Below are positions 23,423 to 30,425 of a DNA stretch of 32,227 bases, piece after piece (the first letter of the stretch is position 1; every line of letters begins with the position of its first letter). The DNA lies in NCBI GenBank assembly GCA_027310755.1, contig DAIDAE010000010.1, positions 1-32,227 of the forward strand, given 5' to 3'. The translations under genes were made by a program, and so were the position numbers. The notes under the pieces were generated by a model, which made no database searches, was not told the DNA's origin, and was given only the letters and a program-made list of their open reading frames with translations. This DNA is from Candidatus Micrarchaeaceae archaeon (GTDB taxonomy: Archaea > Micrarchaeota > Micrarchaeia > Micrarchaeales > Micrarchaeaceae).

Positions 23423-24316
23423 TCATGGGGCGGTATATCCGCTTGTCCAGGAACTGCTGAATATTATGTTTGTGGCTTGTCCATTGGCATTGTTACCTGA
23501 ATAATCTTTAGTATCTCCATTTAGGGGCCACCATCCAACCAGGTTCTGTGGCTTGATGGGCGCGCCACCTATACCCTCCATATAGAGAGCATTTACTTCG
23601 GCAGATGAAAGCGAGGTGTTGTAGACCTGGAAATTCGAGATATATCCGGTTATGGTATTTGCATAATCGTCCCAGCCGCCTATGGTTAGGTTCTGGGTAG
23701 CCTGCCGCATACCGTTATTGGTTTGTGTGTTTGCCTGACCATCTATATAGAACGTTACAGTATCCGAGGCATTGTTATATACCGTGGCAACGAATTCCCA
23801 TGTGTTTTCAACTGAGGATATCGATCCTGCAAGATCATTGTAGCATTTGTGCAAAAATGGATTGTTCCAGTTGTCTATCAGGAGGTTGAATGCTCCGCAT
23901 ATGTCTAAATTGCCGCTGCCGCTAATCGGCTGTGCAAAAATCGTTCCGCCCCAAATATTCGGGCCAGTACCATGCGGAACCGTGGTTAGGTCAATCCATA
24001 CGGTTATGCTTCTGCTTGCAGCAGGTGCGGTTGGGAGGTATTGATCGCCAGAGATCAGAACGTATGAAGGTGGTGCCCCGAGACTGGCAACGTATTCCGG
24101 CTCCTGCCCTTGGCATTCCCCTGCAAGCGACACTGTTTGTGTTATTCCTGTTCCTGCTTTAACAACCTGACAATTTCCCGCCTGTGCCTTCGGCGTTCCT
24201 ATCCCGCTGAATACGCCTAATTGGAAAAGAGCACCAAGTACCACTGCAATAATGAGTATCGCCCAGCCGTATGTCATAAGGTATTCCATCGCAGACTGGG
24301 ACTTTTTGTGCACCAT
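23423..24316 (-). CDS. Pilin-like surface protein with LamG-type domain (paralog)
   Basis: A 297-residue exported protein built like the one at 5812-6750. The class III signal KKS then QSAMEYL (Glu at +5) is followed by a hydrophobic helix with YGWAILIIAVVLGALFQLG. A cysteine-containing spacer leads to a LamG/concanavalin-like domain of about 200 residues (ITVWIDLTT, WEFVATVYNN, GYISNFQVYN). It ends in the shared signature YMEGIGGAP, GWWPLNG, DYSGN. Carbohydrate or glycoprotein binding at the cell surface is the family-based expectation. There is no glycine-rich linker here. TTTTTAAAAA-like sequence about 20 nt before the ATG is the probable promoter. It is convergent with the histidine kinase, with zero spacing. 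Confidence 0.85.
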   Translation of the reverse strand: MVHKKSQSAMEYLMTYGWAILIIAVVLGALFQLGVFSGIGTPKAQAGNCQVVKAGTGITQTVSLAGECQGQEPEYVASLGAPPSYVLISGDQYLPTAPAASRSITVWIDLTTVPHGTGPNIWGGTIFAQPISGSGNLDICGAFNLLIDNWNNPFLHKCYNDLAGSISSVENTWEFVATVYNNASDTVTFYIDGQANTQTNNGMRQATQNLTIGGWDDYANTITGYISNFQVYNTSLSSAEVNALYMEGIGGAPIKPQNLVGWWPLNGDTKDYSGNNANGQATNIIFSSSWTSGYTAP

Positions 24317-24390
24317 GCTATGCCCTACTGGTTTTTAAAAAACTAAATAGTTTACCATGCTGCATCGCCGTTTGGGATGTGCCATTGCGC

Positions 24391-25401
24391 CTATGCGACC
24401 AATATGCCGCACGCCCCCAGCCCCTTCGCGGTCACATAGCCGCTGCTCAGCTTCGCATCCGTCTGGCCGTAGAAGGCACCTTCAAATGTTACATTGGCTA
24501 TGAGGCCAGAGGTCACATTGATCGTTATTACCATTGCCGCCCCGGTTGTCAGGGTGCTGTGCGAAAACGTCTTGTACGTGGCATAGTATGTGTGCACGCT
24601 GCTGTTTGTTATGTTGATCGCCGCGGAGTACGGCGTTACCATGCTGACGTTGGAATAAGCGGAAGGTCCCGAGGGCGCGAAATGGTTGTAGGCCGTGAAC
24701 GTCAGGTTGTAGCTCGGCGCAGTGCAGTTTACCGTGTCCTTGTATAGCACGGTATAGTTATTCATCAGGCTGAAATATTCCGAGGATGCGAGTATGCTCT
24801 GGGCTTTCAAGTAACCTCCAGCCTGTCCAGGTATCGATGTCGTGGCTGAGGTCGTTATCGTAGATGTGACCCCTATCGAAGTTGTTGGCACCGTTGTCAC
24901 GTTTACATTGCCGCCAACGGCCACCGGGGTCAGGGTCGAACCTGCAACCGTTATCCTTGAAGCCGTGGGGTTAAGCACTATGGTGCTGGGTATGGGTGTT
25001 ATCTGCACATCCGCGCTCTTGGATCCCGTGGAGAGGAGCTTGAGCTGCATGTTGGCGTATCTTCCCATCGTGCCGTTAAAGTTTGTCGTGTTATCCATGT
25101 ACATTGTCACGTAAAAGGTCGGGTTCTGGAACGCCGGGACCCTTGTAATCGAGAGCTGGGCGGACGACGGGGTCGAATCCACTACGCTCGCTGCATATTC
25201 ACTTCCGGAAAGCGTGAACAGCGCCGTGGCGTTTGTGAAAGTCACGTTTGTCGACGAGTTCACCTGGATGATAGAAAACGCTCCCACAGCCCACGTGGCT
25301 ATGGCGTACAGGAAGAGGAGAACCACTACTGCCTCCACCAGCCTCAAGGTAAGCTTGTTCCCGTGTTTTCCTGGCCTCCTCGGCCTGAAATCTGCCATCA
25401 A
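24391..25401 (-). CDS. Large membrane-anchored, Asn/Ser/Thr-rich surface protein
   Basis: This 336-residue protein has a basic cytosolic head (RPRRPGKHGNK), a single hydrophobic helix (about 20-42) and a long outside part dense in Asn-X-Ser/Thr sequons, so it is probably heavily glycosylated if N-glycosylation operates. A Thr/Ser-rich stretch near residues 165-195 (TTVPTTSIGVTSTITTS) looks like a stalk. Two cysteines late in the sequence could form a disulfide. No domain is recognised; it could be an S-layer-like or adhesin component. It is divergent from the response regulator gene (148 nt between starts) and lies upstream of the LamG-pilin gene on the same strand, about 75 nt away. Confidence 0.65.
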   Translation of the reverse strand: MMADFRPRRPGKHGNKLTLRLVEAVVVLLFLYAIATWAVGAFSIIQVNSSTNVTFTNATALFTLSGSEYAASVVDSTPSSAQLSITRVPAFQNPTFYVTMYMDNTTNFNGTMGRYANMQLKLLSTGSKSADVQITPIPSTIVLNPTASRITVAGSTLTPVAVGGNVNVTTVPTTSIGVTSTITTSATTSIPGQAGGYLKAQSILASSEYFSLMNNYTVLYKDTVNCTAPSYNLTFTAYNHFAPSGPSAYSNVSMVTPYSAAINITNSSVHTYYATYKTFSHSTLTTGAAMVITINVTSGLIANVTFEGAFYGQTDAKLSSGYVTAKGLGACGILVA

Positions 25402-25548
25402 ATCAGTAGCTCTGTACGATTAGCTATGCGAAAAGAAGGCTTATAAAGATTTATCTACCCTCCGGGATTCATCTTGTGTAACTTCTCCTTACTGGAAAAA
25501 TAAGAAAGGGATATTAATACTTTATGCGATTCAGTACCGGTGACGACT

Positions 25549-26751
25549 ATGGCGGACGACAGCGCCGGTTTACAGAACGACCTTATGGAAATGATGAATG
25601 ACAGGCAGCAGATTTCTTACGAGGAGCTTAGCGAGTTGGCCATGAGCCGCGGCATACCGGAGGACAGGCTGAAAGGCGCGCTTTCCGATCTCGAGATGAA
25701 TAAGGCGATAGCTTCGAGAAGCAGCGGCGGGATTCTCACCTATTACATACTGCAGGGTCCCGGCGAGATAAGGAAGGTACTCATTGTGGAGGACGACAAG
25801 AACATAAACAGGTTGATGAGCCTCTCGATAGGGAAGGGATTTGAGATAGGGCAGATATATGACGGAGGCGAGGCGATAGCCGCGGTGCGGGAAAAGAAAC
25901 CGGATCTCGTGATATTGGACCTGATGCTTCCGCACAAGGACGGGCTGGACATCTGCAATACTATAAAGGCCGATCCGCAGCTCAGCGGCACGATAGTCAT
26001 ACTGGTGAGCGCCATGGATCCGACGAGCAACAGGTTCAAGGGCATAAAATACGGCGCTGACTATTATATAAAGAAACCTTTTGACCCGAGCGAACTGAAG
26101 AACCTCGTAACGCTTTTCCTCAGGAAGAAGGGCAAGCGCTTCGATGCGCTGGTCGATCTGCCAGACGAGGAGAGGATATCAGCGCAGATAGAAAGCTCGA
26201 TAAAGCAGGGCGAGAGCTATAAGATAGGCACGCTCAGGATAGACAATCTTGGCACTTACGCAAGAAAATTCGGGGAGCGCGCCGCGGTTGTCCTGCTCAG
26301 GCTGATATCCCAGTTATTGCAGGACGACATAAAATCAAACAACGCATTCGTCGGGTTCCTGAACAGCGACGAATTCGTGGTTGCTGGAACCAAGGAGAAC
26401 GTGGACGCGCTGGTAAAGAAGGTCCAGGACGAATTCGCAGCTGTGCTCCATTTCATCCTGCAGGATGCGGGATATAAGCAGCTCGATGTGGACATGGAGT
26501 CGCTCTTTGAATCCGAGGAGGTCCCGAAACTTTCCCTTGTGTTCAAGGAGTCTGACAAGCAGATACTGAAGCAGAGAAGGAACCAGGTCCTGAAGAGCAA
26601 GGGCGCGGCAAACAACAATGAGATAGGCGCCTACACGTACGACGAGCTCCTGGAGATATTCGGCAAGAAAGACCTTGATATTAAGATAACCAGGGACTCC
26701 ACCGGCGTGCGCGTCAACGTCGGCAAGGGAGGGGACGAAGAGAAAGACTAA
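25549..26751 (+). CDS. Response regulator with winged helix and degenerate GGDEF-like domain
   Basis: This 400-residue protein has three parts. Residues 1-70 are a small winged-helix-like domain (QISYEELSELAMSRGIPEDR). Residues 75-190 are a receiver with the acidic pair in VLIVEDDKN, phospho-acceptor Asp124 in LVILDLMLP, Ser in LVSAMD and Lys in YIKKPFDP, all intact. Residues about 211-305 resemble a GGDEF fold: LRIDNLGTYARKFGERAAVV, then GFLNSDEFVVAGT, where the signature reads NSDEF (272-276). The two glycines that bind GTP are replaced, so cyclase activity is unlikely and a binding or interaction role is more plausible. GGTGA 5 nt before ATG 25549 is a good ribosome binding site; GTG 25540 is also in frame. 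It probably pairs with the kinase at 21113-23422. Confidence 0.88.
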   Translation: MADDSAGLQNDLMEMMNDRQQISYEELSELAMSRGIPEDRLKGALSDLEMNKAIASRSSGGILTYYILQGPGEIRKVLIVEDDKNINRLMSLSIGKGFEIGQIYDGGEAIAAVREKKPDLVILDLMLPHKDGLDICNTIKADPQLSGTIVILVSAMDPTSNRFKGIKYGADYYIKKPFDPSELKNLVTLFLRKKGKRFDALVDLPDEERISAQIESSIKQGESYKIGTLRIDNLGTYARKFGERAAVVLLRLISQLLQDDIKSNNAFVGFLNSDEFVVAGTKENVDALVKKVQDEFAAVLHFILQDAGYKQLDVDMESLFESEEVPKLSLVFKESDKQILKQRRNQVLKSKGAANNNEIGAYTYDELLEIFGKKDLDIKITRDSTGVRVNVGKGGDEEKD

Positions 26752-26786
26752 ATTGCTTGGCCTGGCATTAATGTTGGAATGGTTAG

Positions 26787-27338
26787 ATGCTGACTGGCAA
26801 AAAACACAAGCAGCAGGCTGCTGTCGACTTCCTAGTATCATACGGCGTGGCCATACTCCTCGTCGCTATATCTATTTATGTAGTGGGCAGACTGGGCATC
26901 TTCGGCAACAGCCTCGCCCAGCCCACCTGCTCCACCGCGGCATCGTTCTCCTGCGGCGCGTTTGTATTCAATGCCAACGGCCTCCTCACCCTCACCTTGA
27001 CCCAGGCGCTGAGCAGCTCCGTCAATGTCATAGGCATGGCGTGCTCGAGCGGGATAAACGTGACTGGCGATGCCCCTGCATACGGCAATGTCAGGATATT
27101 GAGTTATTCCTCGGCGCCATCCTTCTATCCAAATGCCCAGCTCCAGAACGGGTTGGTGATGTATGGTGACCAATCCGAGACCCTGCAGATAAACTGCTAT
27201 GGCTCAGGTGGAATATCTGCCCAAAATCTCGGGCAGCCGTACTCGGGCTATGTATGGCTGAACTACACCAGTACTGGCCTGCCCGCAACATACTACACTA
27301 TAGAAAGGGCGGTGCAGTTCACGGCAAGGTCCTCCTGA
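26787..27338 (+). CDS. Pilin-like exported protein
   Basis: This 183-residue protein begins with a class III-like signal: basic GKKHKQ, then QAAVDFLVSYG, with Asp rather than Glu at +5, and a hydrophobic helix (VAILLVAISIYVVGRLGIFG). The mature part is beta-rich, with four cysteines (PTCSTAASFSC, MACSSG, INCYG) and few sequons. No LamG domain is present. It starts 35 nt after the response regulator and is probably on the same transcript, followed 42 nt later by a secreted protein gene. This places a pilin-like subunit directly under the regulator's promoter. Whether processing by a PibD-type peptidase tolerates Asp at +5 is unknown. Confidence 0.75.
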   Translation: MLTGKKHKQQAAVDFLVSYGVAILLVAISIYVVGRLGIFGNSLAQPTCSTAASFSCGAFVFNANGLLTLTLTQALSSSVNVIGMACSSGINVTGDAPAYGNVRILSYSSAPSFYPNAQLQNGLVMYGDQSETLQINCYGSGGISAQNLGQPYSGYVWLNYTSTGLPATYYTIERAVQFTARSS

Positions 27339-27380
27339 CCGGCCACACTGATAGATAATGTATAAAAAACCTAATTGCCT

Positions 27381-28232
27381 ATGGTAATCGTGATCTGCCT
27401 GAGGAATACCCTTCTGTTCATGGCTGCGTTTGCGCTCATGGTCTCTACAGCAGCGGCAAGCTCGGTTACCATACTTGAGCCTTTCAATGCAACGGTGACC
27501 CAGGGCGGCAGCGTTCTTTTGGGAAAAGTCGGACCAGGCCAGACATTTTACATCACCATATCCGCAACCACCACAAATGCCACTGGCGTAACCTTCTCAA
27601 GAGGATGGAACAAGCTTGTGGCCACTGGCGTGCCCCAGGGGTGGATAGTCGAGAACTCATCGCTTAACGGTGCGGACCTTTCCGTGAAGATAGACCCTTC
27701 CCCAAATGCGCAGAACGGCACCTATACCTTCAATCTCACTGCAATAAACCTGGGCAATTACTCTCACCTCGGAGCGGTGCAGTTCCAGGCGCTGATAAAT
27801 GTGACTCCCGATGTGTTCAACCTCCAGATAAGCCCCACCAACATAAGCACCGGCCCAGGCCAGCCGGCAAGCATATACGTCACGATAAACAACACCGGGG
27901 TCTCCGACAGCCCGTTCATGATAGCGATGGCCGGCCTCCCGGCGTGGAACGCCACCAGGCCGGTAATAGCGCTGCACCACACCACCGAGACTTTTGCATA
28001 CCCTGTGTATGAGAATGAGCCAGGTACGTACAGGGCGCAGCTGAATGTAAGCTCCGGATCCAGCCCGCTGGTGTACAAGAGGAGCAATGTCACCTTGGTT
28101 ATCCAGGAGTCCCTGATCAACGATTACAGGGCGGTCGGCCAGGGGGCGGTGGCATTTCCCATAATATATCAGCCGGTCTACGCTGTAATGTACTTGATAA
28201 GCAAGCTTCTTGCGCTGGCCGGCATACGCTAA
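27381..28232 (+). CDS. Secreted beta-sandwich protein with C-terminal membrane anchor
   Basis: This protein (about 283 residues) has a Sec-type signal peptide (TLLFMAAFALMVSTAAASS), two Ig-like or CARDB/NEW3-like beta-sandwich units (about 30-135 and 140-245; for example PASIYVTINNTGVSDSPFMI in the second) and a hydrophobic C-terminal segment (AVMYLISKLLALAGI). Many Asn-X-Ser/Thr sites are present. Such modules occur in archaeal surface proteins and bind or space other domains. The start is uncertain: TATA GTATAAAAA (about 27359-27367) gives a leaderless start near GTG 27390, while ATG 27381 and TTG 27375 are also in frame. It lies 42 nt after the pilin-like gene. Confidence 0.7.
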   Translation: MVIVICLRNTLLFMAAFALMVSTAAASSVTILEPFNATVTQGGSVLLGKVGPGQTFYITISATTTNATGVTFSRGWNKLVATGVPQGWIVENSSLNGADLSVKIDPSPNAQNGTYTFNLTAINLGNYSHLGAVQFQALINVTPDVFNLQISPTNISTGPGQPASIYVTINNTGVSDSPFMIAMAGLPAWNATRPVIALHHTTETFAYPVYENEPGTYRAQLNVSSGSSPLVYKRSNVTLVIQESLINDYRAVGQGAVAFPIIYQPVYAVMYLISKLLALAGIR

Positions 28233-28301
28233 TGGGCGGCTGATGGCCATGATATTGGCATGGGCATAGGCGTCGGTATCTGGTAAACCTGTTGTGATCT
28301 T

Positions 28302-28997
28302 ATGAAGAAAGCGGATGGCCAAAAAAACAGCAAGGGCACAAAGAGGACGGTCTATCCGGTGCGGCTCAAGCGCCTGGATGACCTTGCGCTGAACGCAACC
28401 TCCTTCGACGGGGTCAGGCCCATATACGCATTCAGGGAGGGAGACCACTACACCCTGTTCTCCCAGAGCATCAAGATCGGCGACCCGCAGATGACCCTCT
28501 ATGTAAATGAGAGCAAAATAGGCAAATACATAATCTTCAGGCCGCATACGATGACGGAGAAAGGCACATGCGGGTTTACCGATACGTCTGTGATTAGGAA
28601 TCCGCAACCGAACACGCATCTTTTCCCTATAATAGAGTTTGAAAAGGCCCCGCATGAAGTGAAGCAAGGGAAGTTGAAAATAAACCAAGTTGGGATAGTC
28701 GACTTCGACAAGCTGCTCAAGGGCGTAATGATGCAGCACGCCGAAGGCGGCGTGGGGAAAGTCTTTGCCTTCAAATACGGTGGCGACGCATACATCTCAA
28801 CTTTCCACATCCTCGATTCCGACGATATAAAGACATTCAGCTATGCAAAGGTGAAGCTCGAGAAGGACTATAGCTTTTTCAGGTATAACTACACGGAGGA
28901 CAGGATAGAGCCCACCGACACCTTTGGCGAATCTTCTTATTTGTATGTGAGAATAATATATCTCGCAGAGGCATTTCCTTTTTTCAAGCCCGAATAG
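28302..28997 (+). CDS. Unknown soluble protein whose end overlaps tRNA-Asn
   Basis: I do not recognise this 231-residue protein. It opens with a Lys-rich tail (MKKADGQKNSKGTKR) and then shows a mixed alpha/beta globular sequence with many aromatic residues (for example DYSFFRYNYTED and SYLYVRIIYLAEAFPFF). There is no signal peptide or membrane segment, in contrast to its upstream neighbours. The last codons, CCC GAA TAG, lie within the first ten bases of tRNA-Asn, so the two genes overlap by 10 nt on the same strand. A TATA-like AATATATC (about 28953-28960) inside the coding sequence is placed to start the tRNA. A role cannot be assigned. Confidence 0.7.
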   Translation: MKKADGQKNSKGTKRTVYPVRLKRLDDLALNATSFDGVRPIYAFREGDHYTLFSQSIKIGDPQMTLYVNESKIGKYIIFRPHTMTEKGTCGFTDTSVIRNPQPNTHLFPIIEFEKAPHEVKQGKLKINQVGIVDFDKLLKGVMMQHAEGGVGKVFAFKYGGDAYISTFHILDSDDIKTFSYAKVKLEKDYSFFRYNYTEDRIEPTDTFGESSYLYVRIIYLAEAFPFFKPE

Positions 28998-29059
28998 CTC
29001 AGTGGTAGAGCGACTGGCTGTTAACCAGTAGGTCGCAGGTTCAATCCCTGCTTCGGGCG
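28988..29059 (+). tRNA. tRNA-Asn (anticodon GTT)
   Basis: Complete cloverleaf. The acceptor is GCCCGAA/TTCGGGC with discriminator G. The D arm is GCTC/GAGC. The anticodon stem is ACTGG/CCAGT with loop CTGTTAA (anticodon GTT), and the T arm is GCAGG-TTCAATC-CCTGC. There is no intron and CCA is not encoded. Its first ten bases also encode the end of the preceding protein. Confidence 0.96.
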
Positions 29060-29105
29060 CTTCAAAATTTCGACGAGAACCGCAGGTTCGAAGCTATTCG
29101 GGCGC
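29034..29105 (+). repeat. tRNA-Asn 3' end and degenerate direct copy (att-like)
   Basis: CGCAGGTTC and TTCGGGCGC, the two ends of the tRNA 3' third (29034-29042 and 29052-29060), recur in the same order at 29081-29089 and 29097-29105. The intervening 9 nt are replaced by 7 different bases. Duplicated tRNA 3' ends are typical integration scars, but the copy is imperfect and lies only 47 nt away. No integrase is visible in the window. Confidence 0.4.
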
Positions 29106-29305
29106 CAAGCTCCAAGTTAGCAAAAAACAGAGAAATCAGGTTCGAATTCAGAGAGCTTTTAGAGTGTTTAGAGCAAGTTGCAAAAACGCTGCCTCAGTCG
29201 AAGCTTGACGAAGGCGATATGTGGCCTGTTACGTTTGCACTGAAGAAGTTGACCGCTGCAGAAGAAGCAAAGGTTGCAGCACTTGTAAAGAAAGCGGTAG
29301 GTTAA
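29060..29305 (+). pseudogene. 5'-truncated gene remnant after tRNA-Asn
   Basis: A frame open from the tRNA 3' end to TAA 29303-29305 encodes about 81 residues of clearly protein-like sequence ([20 protein letters not shown], then [20 protein letters not shown]) but has no start codon before an ATG near its end. Upstream the frame runs back into the tRNA. The codons (GCA, GTT, CTT, GAA) differ from the ATA/AGG-rich neighbours. It looks like the C-terminal part of a small soluble helical protein whose front was lost, possibly on insertion at the tRNA. The family is not recognised. A start on a non-standard codon is the alternative. Confidence 0.45.
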
Positions 29306-29337
29306 ATTCGTTTCCTCTGAAATCGTCTGTTAGGGGC

Positions 29338-29409
29338 GCGCCTGTGGCGCATCCTTGCATTGGGTGATGCTTGACAAGCGAGATCCCACGCAAGGTCGAT
29401 GAAGTTCAT
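29338..29409 (+). promoter_or_regulatory. Structured element before the exported FKBP gene
   Basis: Two adjacent hairpins: GCGCC (29338-29342) with GGCGC (29346-29350), and a longer one in three steps: CCTTGC (29353-29358) with GCAAGG (29390-29395), TGGG (29361-29364) with CCCA (29385-29388), and GCTT (29369-29372) with AAGC (29376-29379). The internal loop TGAT/GAGAT could form tandem G-A pairs. TGAAGTTCAT follows (29400-29409) and is the exact reverse complement of the FKBP start region 29479-29488. It could be a small RNA or a leader element. The gap 29306-29478 otherwise holds only the FKBP TATA (TTTATAAT, about 29427-29434). Confidence 0.35.
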
Positions 29410-29478
29410 AAGTAGCCAGAAAGGTTTATAATGTTGTATTCCTCCATTACAGTTGCTAATAAGCAAAGGTAGCACTCC

Positions 29479-30015
29479 ATGAACTTCAAAAAGATAAGCA
29501 GGCCAGCGCTCATATTGATTGTGGTGGTCTTGGTTGCCGGTGGCGCATATCTGGCAGTCAGCGGGTCGTTAGCCCCCACGGCCCAATCCGGCGATACTGT
29601 CAGCGTGTACTATACTGGATCCTATACAAATGGGACGGTATTCAACACGAATGTGGGGCAGACACCGTTCAATTTCACCGTAGGCGCGAACCAGGTAATC
29701 CCGGGCTTCGCCCAGGCCGTAATCGGGATGAAAATCAATCAGACGAAGAACGTCACGATCCCAGTGAATGAGGCTTACGGTCCTGTAAATCCGAAGCTCA
29801 TACTCGAAATCCCCACCAACGATATAAACGGCACGGTAACCGGGGGGGAGACGCTCCATGGCGTCCTCGGCGGCCAGCCCGCCACCGGCATCGTGATGTA
29901 TATCAATCCGGCAAACGCCACGGCCAAGGTCAATTTCAACAGCCCCCTGGCTGGCCATATATTGGTATTCAAGATAACTGTCGTGAGCATACAGGGCCCC
30001 GGCAGCTCCAAATAA
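29479..30015 (+). CDS. Exported, membrane-anchored FKBP-type peptidyl-prolyl isomerase
   Basis: This 178-residue protein has one N-terminal hydrophobic helix (PALILIVVVLVAGGAYLAVS) that anchors it outside the membrane, then an FKBP domain: GDTVSVYYTGSYTNGTVFNT, FTVGANQVIPGFAQAVIGMK and VTIPVNEAYGPVNP. An inserted-flap region follows with GVLGGQPATGIVMYINPANA and ends in a final strand, HILVFKITVVSIQ. The catalytic-pocket aromatic residues are largely present. No lipobox cysteine is seen. It probably helps fold the many secreted surface proteins of the cell. TATA at about 29427-29434 predicts a leader near 25 nt with AGGTAG about 8 nt before the ATG. Confidence 0.92.
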   Translation: MNFKKISRPALILIVVVLVAGGAYLAVSGSLAPTAQSGDTVSVYYTGSYTNGTVFNTNVGQTPFNFTVGANQVIPGFAQAVIGMKINQTKNVTIPVNEAYGPVNPKLILEIPTNDINGTVTGGETLHGVLGGQPATGIVMYINPANATAKVNFNSPLAGHILVFKITVVSIQGPGSSK

Positions 30016-30112
30016 GAAAATCAGCTGGCATGCCCGTGCAGGTGATCCGCGACAGGTCCGGCTGACGCACAGGCTAACCCATTGCGAAGATCTGTTGGGA
30101 TGGACAAATGGC

Positions 30113-30256
30113 CTATTTGCCGCCGATTCTGAACATCTTTGTGCCGCAGTTTGGGCAGGCACCGGTCATGGCCGTCTTTCCATTCTTCATGGTAACCTCC
30201 TTCGCGCCCTTCATTTCCCTTTTTGCCTTGCACTTAACGCAATACGCTTCTACCAT
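30113..30256 (-). CDS. Tiny zinc-ribbon protein (DUF5679-like)
   Basis: This 47-residue protein is below usual ORF cut-offs but unmistakable in pattern. MVEAYCVKCKAKREM gives the first C-x2-C knuckle, VTMKNGKTAMTG the connecting strands, and ACPNCGTKMFRIG the second. The whole length matches the small DUF5679 zinc-ribbon family known in archaea and some bacteria; its function is not established. TTTTTAAATAG (about 30288-30298 on the minus strand) is its likely TATA, giving a leader of 10-15 nt. It is convergent with the exported FKBP gene, with about 100 nt of featureless sequence between. Confidence 0.88.
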   Translation of the reverse strand: MVEAYCVKCKAKREMKGAKEVTMKNGKTAMTGACPNCGTKMFRIGGK

Positions 30257-30425
30257 AGTATTACCGATTCATAATAACTACTACTATTTAAAAATGTATC
30301 GTCAAGGACGGGCCCGCCGGCCAGGGAACACGTCAACTGCCAGGCTATCTCATGCTGCGCCACACATGTGCTACCATTTAGAATAGCGTTCAATTTAAAA
30401 AGGTGCATTGAGCTCAGGTAAGCAT

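Noticed and set aside
27657-28739. 360-residue minus-strand ORF
   Set aside because: Shadow of two plus-strand genes with clear signal peptide and domain structure; it spans their intergenic gap and is rich in Arg/His/Tyr as antisense frames are.
29360-29420. Box C/D guide RNA near GGTGATGC and CGATGAAG
   Set aside because: C-like boxes are present but no convincing D box (CTGA) follows at the right spacing.
30297-30386. 30-residue plus-strand ORF after ACTATTTAAAA
   Set aside because: Arg-rich, no homology pattern, and the TATA is better explained as the promoter of the minus-strand zinc-ribbon gene.
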